In this document: piece after piece, positions 8,765 through 16,506 of the stretch
How the letters are laid out: each line of letters opens with the position of its first letter
Position numbering within the stretch: the stretch's first letter is position 1
Source: an uncultured Lachnospiraceae bacterium
Lineage (GTDB): Bacteria; Bacillota; Clostridia; Lachnospirales; Lachnospiraceae
Length of the DNA: 39,649 bases
Direction: 5' to 3'
NCBI GenBank assembly: GCA_902788555.1
Contig: CADAKQ010000023.1
Coordinates: 1 to 39,649, forward strand
The notes under the pieces: generated by a model
Seen by the model: only the letters and a program-made list of their open reading frames with translations
What the model was told of the DNA's origin: nothing
Database searches by the model: none
Translations under genes and position numbers: made by a program

Positions 8765-9652
8765 TTATTTTATAGCATACTCCCATGGTATATCAATCCT
8801 TTGAGCTTTTCCAACCTCCTCATCAAGCCACGAATTATAAGCCTCATCATCCATCGGCTCGCTCTCAACATACTCATCATTTAAGTACTCGATAACATAG
8901 TAAACCATACCGTTGCCATCCTTATCAGCCTCTATCGGAAAGACTTCGTCTTCTCCATGCCAAACATCTTCAACAGATGAATCCCATGCATCAGTCACAT
9001 ATTTGTATTCATACTCGCCAAGCTCTTCGTTGTAGATACAGATATCCGACCCCCAGAAATTCTCTCCCCAACCGGCGGCACCATGTGAAAGAGGCGAAAT
9101 CACAACCTTATTATCATAAAATGTAGTGTCATCATCGGAAAAGAATGTTCCTATCTGTCTTAATTCATCATTTTCATACAAAAAAACATATATTGCAAGG
9201 CTTGCCATAGCTCCGTCATTTACACGAATTAAAAGTTCATCCCTGCCATCGGAATTGACATCGCAAACCGCATACTGATTCATTTCCGAAGGTTCTTCAA
9301 AATACTCCTCTTCAAAAGGTGGTATTCTTCCCTCTTCGATAAATGCCCTTATCGCCTCATTGTAAGCAACCATTCTGGCGTTTATATCCTCATCAGACTC
9401 TGTGGTTACTTCTATCGCTTCTTCCGTTTTTTCTTCAGTTGTCGTTTCTCCGGGATCTGTTTCCTTTTTAATTTCACCTGTTTCATCATACTTTTCCTCA
9501 GTAACATCCTCTTTTGTCTCTTCCTGATTAACTGTGGTATCTGTGGATTTATTATCGTCCCCGGTGATCTTCTTTTCACCATTCGTACATGCTACAAGTG
9601 ATAAAAGCATAACCATTATCATTGCCAAGCTTATTTTTCTTTTAACTGTCAT
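8765..9652 (-). CDS. Acidic secreted lipoprotein with FG-GAP/EF-hand-like motif
   Basis: The product is 295 residues. The signal peptide ends in the lipobox LVAC, with the lipidated Cys at residue 22. It is followed by a low-complexity Glu/Thr-rich linker to about residue 95 and then a globular domain with CDVNSDGRDELLIRV, an FG-GAP/VCBS-like calcium-binding loop (DxNxDGxxE). The start is supported by GAGGTGTGAGATA before ATG; that ribosome binding site overlaps the end of a 48-codon membrane ORF upstream, suggesting coupled translation. Function is unknown. Confidence 0.85.
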   Translation of the reverse strand: MTVKRKISLAMIMVMLLSLVACTNGEKKITGDDNKSTDTTVNQEETKEDVTEEKYDETGEIKKETDPGETTTEEKTEEAIEVTTESDEDINARMVAYNEAIRAFIEEGRIPPFEEEYFEEPSEMNQYAVCDVNSDGRDELLIRVNDGAMASLAIYVFLYENDELRQIGTFFSDDDTTFYDNKVVISPLSHGAAGWGENFWGSDICIYNEELGEYEYKYVTDAWDSSVEDVWHGEDEVFPIEADKDGNGMVYYVIEYLNDEYVESEPMDDEAYNSWLDEEVGKAQRIDIPWEYAIK

Positions 9653-9664
9653 TATCTCACACCT

Positions 9665-9811
9665 CTATATCTTATTTACCATTTTCCAAAATTTGTTTTC
9701 TGATTTTTCCGAAGCCACAAAGCTAAGTATCATAAAAACAGTCAAAACTATTATCGTTATAACCAAACCTGTCATATATGCTTCCCACCATTTTAATTGT
9801 TTGTAAAACAT
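9665..9811 (-). CDS. Small membrane protein, 48 residues (previously unlisted)
   Basis: ATG at 9811 opens an uninterrupted 48-codon frame ending in TAG at 9665-9667. The peptide begins MFYKQLKWWEAYMTG, has a single strong hydrophobic helix (LVITIIVLTVFMILSFV, residues about 16-32) and a basic tail ending KFWKMVNKI. It lies directly upstream of the lipoprotein gene, its stop overlapping that gene's ribosome binding site. It has no strong Shine-Dalgarno of its own at ATG 9811; a second Met at codon 13 is an alternative start. The hydrophobicity pattern, promoter and coupling support it; I know no homologue. Confidence 0.55.
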   Translation of the reverse strand: MFYKQLKWWEAYMTGLVITIIVLTVFMILSFVASEKSENKFWKMVNKI

Positions 9812-9837
9812 ATGGTTTTATATAATTATCTTATCAA

Positions 9838-9878
9838 TAATGTTATTATATTTTACATAATAACATTAGAACTTGCAA
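9838..9878 (-). promoter_or_regulatory. Minus-strand promoter with palindrome centred on the -10
   Basis: On the minus strand TTGCAA (9873-9878), a 17-bp spacer and TAAAAT (9850-9855) form a likely promoter for the small membrane ORF and lipoprotein. A perfect 12-bp inverted repeat, TAATGTTATTAT (9838-9849) and its complement (9857-9868), flanks the -10, which fills its centre. This is a strong operator candidate for a dimeric repressor, and it sits close to the divergent AraC promoter. Confidence 0.6.
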
Positions 9879-9891
9879 GGATTTTCAAAAG

Positions 9892-9920
9892 TTGATTTTA
9901 TATTCAAAAAAACATATAAT
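9892..9920 (+). promoter_or_regulatory. Promoter of the AraC-type regulator gene
   Basis: TTGATT (9892-9897) and TATAAT (9915-9920) are separated by 17 bp, a near-consensus sigma-A promoter about 50 bp upstream of the AraC gene. The start codon at 9972 is preceded by the strong ribosome binding site GGAGGGAGACTT. Confidence 0.75.
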
Positions 9921-9971
9921 ATAACTGACTCTGGGGAGGGTTAATATAAATACAAAATCGGAGGGAGACTT

Positions 9972-10727
9972 ATGGATTTAAAAAAAGAACATTTATATCA
10001 CGAATTTATCCAACGGGAACAGGAATTTTTGCGTGCAGACTACAATCCGGAAATTGAATTTTACTCTTATGTTAAATCAGGTGATATTAACAGCTTAAAG
10101 GAGCTTTTAAGTGAAAAGCTTTCCGAAAAAAAAGGATTGGGTAAACTTTCCGAAAACCCGATTCAAAGTCTGAAATATCACTTCGTTATAACCGCAGCCA
10201 TGCTTGCAAGATACTGTATAGAGGGTGGTATGCCTTTATCAGATTCCTACAATCTTAGTGATTTTTATATTCAGAAAGCCGACAAGCTTAAAACAGAGGA
10301 TGAGCTGTCAGAGCTTCATTTTTCAATGTGTCTTGACTATACAAAACGCATGAAAAATCTTCGAAAAAAGAAAATCACCTCTATGCCTGTAGCCAAGGTT
10401 ATTGATTATATCTATGATAATCTCAACATGCGTATAACTCTTACAGACTTAGCCGAACATGTAAAGCTTAATCCTTCGTATCTGTCGAGATTATTTAAGC
10501 AGGAAACAGGTTTTACCGTAAGCGAATATATACGAAGCAGAAAGCTTGCAACAGCTCAAAATATGCTTATATATTCAGAGTTTACATCTGCGGAGATAGC
10601 ATCCATACTTGCATTTCCAAGTCAAAGCTACTTTACGGAGGTCTTTAGGAAAGAATTTGGCACTACACCAACCGAGTATAGAATTAATCATATGTTCGAA
10701 AGCGGTCTAAGTAAGAAAAACGTTTAA
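9972..10727 (+). CDS. AraC-family transcriptional regulator
   Basis: The 251-residue protein has a C-terminal AraC/XylS double helix-turn-helix at about residues 140-243, with LTDLAEHVKLNPSYLSRLF as the first HTH and the family signature SYFTEVFRKEFGTTPTEYR as the second. The N-terminal 135 residues are helical and match no standard cupin or two-component receiver pattern I recognise. It stands 170 bp upstream of a co-directional GH16 glucanase gene and divergent from the lipoprotein operon, so both are plausible targets. The start is fixed by the GGAGGG ribosome binding site. Confidence 0.92.
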   Translation: MDLKKEHLYHEFIQREQEFLRADYNPEIEFYSYVKSGDINSLKELLSEKLSEKKGLGKLSENPIQSLKYHFVITAAMLARYCIEGGMPLSDSYNLSDFYIQKADKLKTEDELSELHFSMCLDYTKRMKNLRKKKITSMPVAKVIDYIYDNLNMRITLTDLAEHVKLNPSYLSRLFKQETGFTVSEYIRSRKLATAQNMLIYSEFTSAEIASILAFPSQSYFTEVFRKEFGTTPTEYRINHMFESGLSKKNV

Positions 10728-10813
10728 TTAGCAGTAAATTATATTACATATATGTCACTAAACCGATATATTATAAATTCGCATTATCATATCATAATAG
10801 CATGATTAGATAG

Positions 10814-10858
10814 TGCGTTTTTCTTTATGAAAATTTTACTTAACAAAGAAAAAACGCA
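10814..10858 (+). promoter_or_regulatory. Inverted repeat between the AraC and GH16 genes
   Basis: TGCGTTTTTCTTT (10814-10826) is the reverse complement of AAAGAAAAAACGCA (10845-10858) apart from one extra A, with an 18-base loop. It lies 86 bp after the AraC stop and 43 bp before the GH16 start. It lacks a U-tract on the plus strand, so an operator or 5'-leader structure for the GH16 gene is at least as likely as a terminator. Confidence 0.45.
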
Positions 10859-10900
10859 AACGTACATTTTATTTATATAATTAAACAGGAGGAATATCTT

Positions 10901-12379
10901 ATGAAGAAAACAACCAAGCGTGCAGCAGCATTTGTCCTTGCATTGCTTATGACAGCTACAAGCCTGACAGCATGTGGAAAAGAAGAAAAGAATAACAACA
11001 CTGAAACTTCAGTATCTTCTGTCGGCGAAGATGTAGGTTCCGATACTGACAGTGCATCTGTTTTAGTTGATACCGATGCAACTGACGTATCAGAGGACGA
11101 AATCGAAATACCTGACGGATATCACCTTGTATGGCACGACGAATTCAACGGTACAAAGCTAAACGAGGATGACTGGAATTATGAGCAGCACGAGGTTGGC
11201 TGGGTTAACCACGAGCTCCAGGAATATATACCAAGCGACGAATATGCATTTGTAAAGGATGGCGAATTGGTCATACAGCCTGTTAAAAACGTAGATGAGG
11301 ACGGAAATGTATCTTACGTTTCAGGTCGTGTAAACACCCAAAACAAGCATGATGTAAAATACGGTAAGATTGAAGCACGTCTTAAAGTGCCTACCGGAAA
11401 AGGATTCTTACCTGCATTTTGGATGATGCCACAGAACGAAAGCTACTATGGTCAGTGGCCAAAATGTGGTGAAATAGATATCATGGAGGTACTCGGAGAT
11501 ACAACAAACACCCTCTACGGAACCATACATTTCGGTGCTCCACATAAGCAAAAGCAGGGAACCTACACTCTTGCTGACGGTGACTTTGCAAGTGAGTACC
11601 ATGTTTTTGCAGTAGAGTGGGAGCCGGGTGTAATCCGTTGGTTTGTAGATGGCGAGCAGTACTTTGAGGAAAGCGACTGGTTCACCGGAACAGACGGAAA
11701 TGAGGAAAGACCTTATCCTGCACCGTTTGACCAGCCATTCCACGTTATCTTAAATGTTGCTGTCGGCGGTGACTGGCCGGGTGATCCTAGCGAGAACACA
11801 ATATTCGACGACAGAGCAGCCATGAAGGTTGATTATGTACGAATCTTCCAGAAGGAAGAATATGATGAAAATGTTGAGCGTCCTGTAGACGAGCTCATTT
11901 TCCGAGAAGCAGATGAAACAGGAAACTTTGTATATAATAGTGACTTCTCTGAGGCAGAGAATTTGACAGATGATGAAAATTGGAAATTCCTTCTTTTTGC
12001 AGATGGTGAAGGCGAGGCAGAAATCAAAGATAACGAAATTATAATCACTTCCACAGCAGCAGGAACAGAAGAATATTCCGTACAGCTTGTACAGCCTGAA
12101 ATGCCTATGGAAGAGGGTTCAAGCTACAGATTTTCATTTGAAGCTTACGCAGAAGAACCAAGAAAGATGAAGGCAGCCGTAACTGCTCCTGATGAAGACT
12201 GGATACGTTACTTCCCTGATACTTCGGTTGAGCTTACAGAGGATTGGCAGACCTTTTCATTTGACTTTGATATGACAACCAAAAGCGATGATAACGGACG
12301 TGTCGAGTTCAATATGGGAAGTCAGGGTTCAACAGCAACAATTCACATAAGAAACGTAAGGCTTGAAAAAGTGGAATAA
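10901..12379 (+). CDS. GH16 family beta-glucanase lipoprotein with C-terminal CBM-like domain
   Basis: The 492-residue product is exported and lipidated (lipobox LTAC, Cys25), with an acidic Ser/Thr linker to about residue 68. Residues about 70-320 are a GH16 jelly roll with the catalytic signature GEIDIME (190-196; Glu191 nucleophile, Asp193, Glu196 acid/base). The ExDxxE spacing fits laminarinase-like endo-beta-1,3-glucanases more than lichenases. Residues about 340-490 (NSDFSEAENLTDDENW to HIRNVRLEKV) resemble a CBM4/9-type beta-sandwich. It probably hydrolyses beta-glucan at the cell surface. The ribosome binding site AGGAGGAATATCTT fixes the start. The AraC gene upstream is the probable regulator. 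Confidence 0.92.
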   Translation: MKKTTKRAAAFVLALLMTATSLTACGKEEKNNNTETSVSSVGEDVGSDTDSASVLVDTDATDVSEDEIEIPDGYHLVWHDEFNGTKLNEDDWNYEQHEVGWVNHELQEYIPSDEYAFVKDGELVIQPVKNVDEDGNVSYVSGRVNTQNKHDVKYGKIEARLKVPTGKGFLPAFWMMPQNESYYGQWPKCGEIDIMEVLGDTTNTLYGTIHFGAPHKQKQGTYTLADGDFASEYHVFAVEWEPGVIRWFVDGEQYFEESDWFTGTDGNEERPYPAPFDQPFHVILNVAVGGDWPGDPSENTIFDDRAAMKVDYVRIFQKEEYDENVERPVDELIFREADETGNFVYNSDFSEAENLTDDENWKFLLFADGEGEAEIKDNEIIITSTAAGTEEYSVQLVQPEMPMEEGSSYRFSFEAYAEEPRKMKAAVTAPDEDWIRYFPDTSVELTEDWQTFSFDFDMTTKSDDNGRVEFNMGSQGSTATIHIRNVRLEKVE

Positions 12380-12390
12380 ATTTTTCTCCA

Positions 12391-12609
12391 GCCACATATA
12401 AGGATATGAAAATGAGGTAGGTTGATAACTTGCCAAAGATTTGTGAAATCAGGAAACTCAGATTTTCAATATTCGCACGAAACCGAAAACTCGCTACGCT
12501 CAAACAGTTCGGTTTCTGAGCGAATCTTATCAAATCTTCGTTGCTGATTTTACACAAATCGGGCAAAATGTTATTCAACCTACCTCATTTTCATATCCTT
12601 ATATGCGGC
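12391..12609. repeat. 219-bp foldback element between convergent genes
   Basis: The ends GCCACATATA (12391-12400) and TATATGCGGC (12600-12609) pair with one mismatch. The next roughly 90 bp of each arm are nearly identical in inverted orientation: both contain ATAAGGATATGAAAATGAGG and then AGGTTGA, GATTTGTG, AAATCAG and CGAAACCGAA-like blocks with a few indels. The tip is a small AACCGAA / TTCGGTT stem. It fills the space between the GH16 and TtcA-like stop codons and may end transcription from both sides. Its length suggests a MITE-like origin. 12610-12713 is AT-rich with nothing recognised. Confidence 0.8.
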
Positions 12610-12713
12610 AGTAATGAAGAAAATTTTTTGTTATTTCCATTTGTTATTGTTGTTTTTGCAATAAATATTATTTTCACTTTAGTTTAAATTTTTTATATCA
12701 AAAAAATATTTAG

Positions 12714-13418
12714 TTACTTTTCAATCTTATATGAGGGAACTCCGGATTTTATCGCAGTGAGCATTCGGTCTTTGACTCCGGGTGCGTGTTTATTTATGTC
12801 GTTTAACAGATTTCTTACATAGGTTCTTTCGGTTTCATTGTCAAACGGACATGGGTTTTTAACTATAGGCAGCTCATACCTGTTTGCAAAGCCGACTACC
12901 GCACTTGCAGGTGTATATATGAGTGGTCTTATAAGTGTTATCTCGTTGTCTTCATATCTTGTTACCGGTTCAAATGAAGAAAAACGCCCTTCATAAATTA
13001 GTGAAAGCATCATGGTTTCCACTGCATCATCCATACTGTGAGCATAAGCTATCTTGTTGCAGCCAAGAGCCTTTGCAGACTGTCCGATTGCACCTCTTCT
13101 AAGTCTTGCACAGAGCGAACAGCCTACCTCACCAATCATCTTTGAGATTTCGGTTTTCTCGATATGGTACTCAACCTTTAATTCATCACAAAGCTTTTGA
13201 ATCGGTGTCAGATCAAAGCCTTCATAGCCGAGGTCTACCGTAACCGCAACTATTTCATATTTCTTTGGATAAAAATCTCTCATTCCACTTAAAGCATATA
13301 AAAGTGTGAGCGAGTCTTTTCCTCCCGAAATTCCTATGACAATCCTATCGCCATCCTCTATCATATTGTAATCATCAACAGCACGCCTGACGTAGCTGTA
13401 TAATTTTTGGAGTTTCAT
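12714..13418 (-). CDS. TtcA-like tRNA 2-thiolation ATPase
   Basis: The product is 234 residues, short for TtcA but with its key features. The N-type PP-loop SGGKDS is at residues 31-36, the CxxC pair in CSLCARLRRG at Cys100 and Cys103, and a third Cys in NPCPFD at Cys190. In TtcA these three cysteines hold an iron-sulfur cluster used in 2-thiocytidine formation at tRNA position 32. The PP-loop ATPase would adenylate the tRNA base. The start follows AAGGGAAAAGC. It could also act on another tRNA position within the TtcA/TtuA superfamily. Confidence 0.85.
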   Translation of the reverse strand: MKLQKLYSYVRRAVDDYNMIEDGDRIVIGISGGKDSLTLLYALSGMRDFYPKKYEIVAVTVDLGYEGFDLTPIQKLCDELKVEYHIEKTEISKMIGEVGCSLCARLRRGAIGQSAKALGCNKIAYAHSMDDAVETMMLSLIYEGRFSSFEPVTRYEDNEITLIRPLIYTPASAVVGFANRYELPIVKNPCPFDNETERTYVRNLLNDINKHAPGVKDRMLTAIKSGVPSYKIEK

Positions 13419-13521
13419 GCTTTTCCCTTAGTGTATTTTAGCTACTGATTTTTTTATTTTGTTATTGTTGTATTTTTATAATTTTACTGCTGTTTTTAAA
13501 TATTAATGTTATATTCTTTAT

Positions 13522-14463
13522 TTATTCCATCAAAAAACTTATTTTATCATATATTTTTTTGAAATCAATCTCACATCTTCCTTCCCATATTCCAACAGGG
13601 ACTTTATCATCAAAAGTATAGTTATTAAAATCCGTCATATTACCTGTTTTTTCAAAATAATATACCAATATTCCTTTTTCTTCAGGTAAAACAATCCAAT
13701 ACTCGCGGACACCCGCCTTTTGGTATTTCTTTAGTTTTATAACAAGGTCCATATACGAATTACTCGGCGACAATACCTCAACCACAAGATCCGGCGCACC
13801 TTCAATCATTTGCTTCTTAATCTTATCTCTGTCGCAAACAATAAGCACATCGGGCTGAACCACAGTCTTATCGTCACAATCAAGCCTAACATCAGTAGCT
13901 GCTAAAGAAACCATACACGGACCATTGTTTTCGTTGATAAAATTTTCAAATACATTACCTATCATCAAAGCAATCCTTTGATGAACAACAGTCGCTGCCG
14001 CCATATTATAAAATCTTCCGTCTATCATCTCAATTCTGGTACCCTCCGGAAGCATCATATAATCTTCAAGCGTCTTATCGCCTATCGTTCCCGGAACACG
14101 CTCAGCTATCTGTTTATTTATTATTTTTTCAAGTTCCAGTTTTTCATCAGCCAATTGCTTTTCAATCAGTTCTCTATGCTCACGACTTCTGTCATCAATT
14201 GAATCCACATAAGAAACTTTATATGCTGCCGACGATTCATGAACTATATTTGATTCCGCACCTGAGTCATGCAGATAAAGTATTTCCTCTTTTCTATCTT
14301 CAAACACTTTTGACAATGCCTGAAGCGTATTGTACCTCGGTGTCATAGTAATACCTGAAAAAAGCTTTTGAACCGTACCGAGAGGCACACCTGACATATC
14401 TGCAATCTGCTGATTGGAATAACCCAGTTCCTTTTTCTTTTGAATCATTTCCTGAATAGTCAT
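13522..14463 (-). CDS. XRE-type HTH fused to Uma2 (DUF820) nuclease-like domain
   Basis: From ATG at 14463 the product is 313 residues. Residues about 1-55 form a Cro/CI-type helix-turn-helix (YSNQQIADMSGVPLGTVQKLF). Residues about 140-310 are a Uma2-type PD-(D/E)XK fold, with TVVQPDVLIVCD and DLVVEVLSPSN followed by KLKKYQKAGVREYWIV. An in-frame ATG 18 bp upstream exists, but AAAGGAG lies between the two, correctly placed (8 bp) for the second ATG. Uma2 proteins are very abundant in cyanobacteria and of uncertain role; the HTH fusion suggests DNA targeting or autoregulation. The promoter carries a matching inverted repeat. Confidence 0.85.
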   Translation of the reverse strand: MTIQEMIQKKKELGYSNQQIADMSGVPLGTVQKLFSGITMTPRYNTLQALSKVFEDRKEEILYLHDSGAESNIVHESSAAYKVSYVDSIDDRSREHRELIEKQLADEKLELEKIINKQIAERVPGTIGDKTLEDYMMLPEGTRIEMIDGRFYNMAAATVVHQRIALMIGNVFENFINENNGPCMVSLAATDVRLDCDDKTVVQPDVLIVCDRDKIKKQMIEGAPDLVVEVLSPSNSYMDLVIKLKKYQKAGVREYWIVLPEEKGILVYYFEKTGNMTDFNNYTFDDKVPVGIWEGRCEIDFKKIYDKISFLME

Positions 14464-14550
14464 AAACTCCGCTCCTTTCATAATATACTTTCTTATGACT
14501 TTGTCATTTATTTATAAGTACATTATAAAAGAGCGGAGTTTATTTGTCAA
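14463..14550 (-). promoter_or_regulatory. Consensus promoter with split inverted-repeat operator
   Basis: On the minus strand TTGACA (14545-14550), a 17-bp spacer and TATAAT (14522-14527) give a fully consensus promoter. A perfect 12-bp inverted repeat has one half (GAGCGGAGTTTA on plus, 14531-14542) inside the spacer. The other half (TAAACTCCGCTC on plus, 14463-14474) covers the ribosome binding site next to the start codon. Because one half is upstream of the transcription start, this cannot be an RNA hairpin and is best read as paired operator sites, probably for the encoded HTH protein. Confidence 0.7.
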
Positions 14551-14578
14551 CCGAAATATTTCCAAAATATTTCCATTT

Positions 14579-15127
14579 TTATTCCATTTCACCCACCAGA
14601 TGTACAATCTCCGGAACATGTCCGACTGCAGGAAGAAATACGTCAAATATATCCTTTGTCTTTATCTTTAGGCTTGAGGTACATACGCACGGATGGCAGC
14701 CTAAATATTCACCCTTTAAAACATCCTCATCAACAAGAAGCTTGACCTCATGTTCCTTATCATTCATAAGTCCCATTATGCTCACCGCTCCCGGTTCGAT
14801 ATCAAGATACTTAAGCATATCAGAAGGGTCGGCAAAGGAAAGCCTTGCAGAATTAATCTGACTTGAAAGCTCCTTCGTCTTAAACTTCTTATCTCCCGGC
14901 ATCATCAGAAGATAAAAATTAGTCTTCTGCCTGTTACATAAAAACAAATTCTTGCAAATGAGTACTCCAAGCACAGCATCGATTTCATTGCATGCCTCCA
15001 TGGTATTGGCAGGCCCGTGATCCGTTCTCTTATACTCTATCCCAAGCTTGTCCAAATAATCATAGGTTCTTACCTCTCGCGGTAATCTTCCTTCTGTGTT
15101 TTGCGGTCTTCCATCAAACAGTTCCAT
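14579..15127 (-). CDS. ProX/YbaK-type prolyl-tRNA editing deacylase
   Basis: The product (182 residues from the preferred start) resembles free-standing bacterial ProX/PrdX proteins, which hydrolyse Ala mischarged on tRNA-Pro. Family features seen include YLDKLGIEYKRTDHGPANTMEACNEI, the invariant Lys in LICKNLFLCN, YLLMMPGDKKF and GAVSIMGLMND near the binding pocket, ending GHVPEIVHL. The ATG at 15127 is chosen because GAGAAG lies 8 bases upstream; an in-frame ATG at 15151 has no such site. It is transcribed in the same direction as the cluster upstream, after a 100-bp gap. Confidence 0.88.
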   Translation of the reverse strand: MELFDGRPQNTEGRLPREVRTYDYLDKLGIEYKRTDHGPANTMEACNEIDAVLGVLICKNLFLCNRQKTNFYLLMMPGDKKFKTKELSSQINSARLSFADPSDMLKYLDIEPGAVSIMGLMNDKEHEVKLLVDEDVLKGEYLGCHPCVCTSSLKIKTKDIFDVFLPAVGHVPEIVHLVGEME

Positions 15128-15226
15128 AATTATTCTTCTCAATTCTTTCATGCATTGTTAATTATCATTATAATCGTTGTTAAATATTTTTTATATCATT
15201 GCAATCCAACTTTGCAAATTTTTATC

Positions 15227-15730
15227 TTATATATCAAGTGTCATCTCATGCCATTCTTCCCCACCCCAGGTTGAATTGGCTATACCGAGATCTTTAAATC
15301 CCATCTTTTTATACATCTCCACCTTAACATCAAGGCAGGTAAGATATAACATCCTTCGATTATTCTTTCTTTCCCTCTCACTGTAACGTGAAACAAGTTC
15401 CCTTGCAAGTCCCTGCCCGCGATACTCGGGAAGCACATCCAATCCGAGCAGCATAACATTTTTACCGTCTGTTTTATACAAAGCTGCATCCGTGAAAAAC
15501 TCATCTCTAAATGAATCCTCATCCGTCGCCACACCATTTAAGAATCCGGCAAGCTTACCGTTTTCCTTATCTACCGCAACGAGAAATAATTCCGGTACCT
15601 TTTTAATTCTTTCCTTCATGCTCTTTTCAGAGCACGCCTCATTTGGCGGAAAACAAATCTGTTCTATCCGGACAGCCTGATCGGCCTCGCTCTGATTAAT
15701 TGAGCGAAATTCAAATTTGTCGTCTAACAT
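15227..15730 (-). CDS. GNAT-family N-acetyltransferase
   Basis: This 167-residue single-domain GNAT protein has motif A LGLDVLPEYRGQGLARELV (acetyl-CoA pyrophosphate loop R/Q-x-x-G-x-A) at about residues 95-113 and a typical C-terminal KMGFKDLG. GGAGG lies 7 bases before ATG 15730, favouring it over ATG 15736, which would leave only one base of spacing. The ribosome binding site and start overlap the 3' end of the nucleotidyltransferase gene, so translation is probably coupled. The acceptor substrate is unknown; position suggests it belongs to the cluster at 15227-19818. Confidence 0.9.
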   Translation of the reverse strand: MLDDKFEFRSINQSEADQAVRIEQICFPPNEACSEKSMKERIKKVPELFLVAVDKENGKLAGFLNGVATDEDSFRDEFFTDAALYKTDGKNVMLLGLDVLPEYRGQGLARELVSRYSERERKNNRRMLYLTCLDVKVEMYKKMGFKDLGIANSTWGGEEWHEMTLDI

Positions 15731-15732
15731 TA

Positions 15733-16506
15733 TCATCCCTCCAAAATTTCTAAAAATAATTTATTAAGAGTTTCCCAATCCGCTGTCCTGTCATCATCAA
15801 TAGTTTTTATCAACTGTTCATATCTGTTTATCTCATTTTCAATATAACTCTTAATCACAGGAAGCTGTGGGTTCAAATCCTTTTCATCACTTCTTGATTT
15901 TATGTCAAGCATCTTATCTATCTCATCCGATAAATCCTTGGGCAATTTTTGCATAAGCAGCTCATCAAATCTGACCGGTGGTATGGCATGATTTTCCTCA
16001 ATATATTTACATGCCAAAAGAGGCCGCAGGGCATAAATATACTTCTTATACCTTACGACATCATCCTGCAGATATTGTTTAAATGTACTATTTGCAGTTC
16101 CGTAATAATGATATAGGGCAATCTTCTTGGAAAAATATTTTTTTGCACTCTCATAGACTATCTGCCATTCATCCGATTTCTTATAAACTATCGGTGAATT
16201 GGCCCACTCAAATAAGGTCGCGTTACCCTTATGAAACTGTATAAGAGTTTTCTTCAAATCCCATCCGTTTATATCAAGTACATCATCAAGCTGCCATTCG
16301 ATGACATCTCTCATCTCCTGAAGCTTAAGATAATCATCCTTATCTCTGACATAGATGAACCTTACATCATAATCACTGTCAGGAGACTCAACTCCCCACG
16401 CCCTGCTGCCGGACTCTACCGCATAGATAATTCTGACATTTTCTTTTTCTTCTATCTCTGAAAGCTTATCTAAAATCTCATTTCTTATGTCACTCACCAA
16501 ATTCAC
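15733..16506 (-). CDS. Pol-beta-type nucleotidyltransferase, YcgL/RlaP-like (copy 1)
   Basis: The 257-residue protein has the minimal nucleotidyltransferase signature GSRAWG (33-38) followed by SDYD (44-47), and a further conserved DINGWDL that may supply the third acidic ligand. The pattern fits the COG3541/YcgL group, whose RlaP members are named for association with RNA ligases. Such enzymes would add a nucleotide to an RNA end or a protein; the substrate here is unknown. Its start overlaps the end of the second nucleotidyltransferase gene by 17 bp, and its stop overlaps the GNAT ribosome binding site, so the three are tightly coupled. Confidence 0.85.
   Translation of the reverse strand: MNLVSDIRNEILDKLSEIEEKENVRIIYAVESGSRAWGVESPDSDYDVRFIYVRDKDDYLKLQEMRDVIEWQLDDVLDINGWDLKKTLIQFHKGNATLFEWANSPIVYKKSDEWQIVYESAKKYFSKKIALYHYYGTANSTFKQYLQDDVVRYKKYIYALRPLLACKYIEENHAIPPVRFDELLMQKLPKDLSDEIDKMLDIKSRSDEKDLNPQLPVIKSYIENEINRYEQLIKTIDDDRTADWETLNKLFLEILEG

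Noticed and set aside
9534-9806. Plus-strand 90-codon frame opposite the lipoprotein start
   Set aside because: It overlaps the lipoprotein signal region and the small membrane ORF on the other strand, lacks a ribosome binding site and has no recognisable domain.
12309-12578. Minus-strand 89-codon frame across the 12391-12609 foldback
   Set aside because: It is created by the palindrome and the antisense of the GH16 end; no ribosome binding site or family features.
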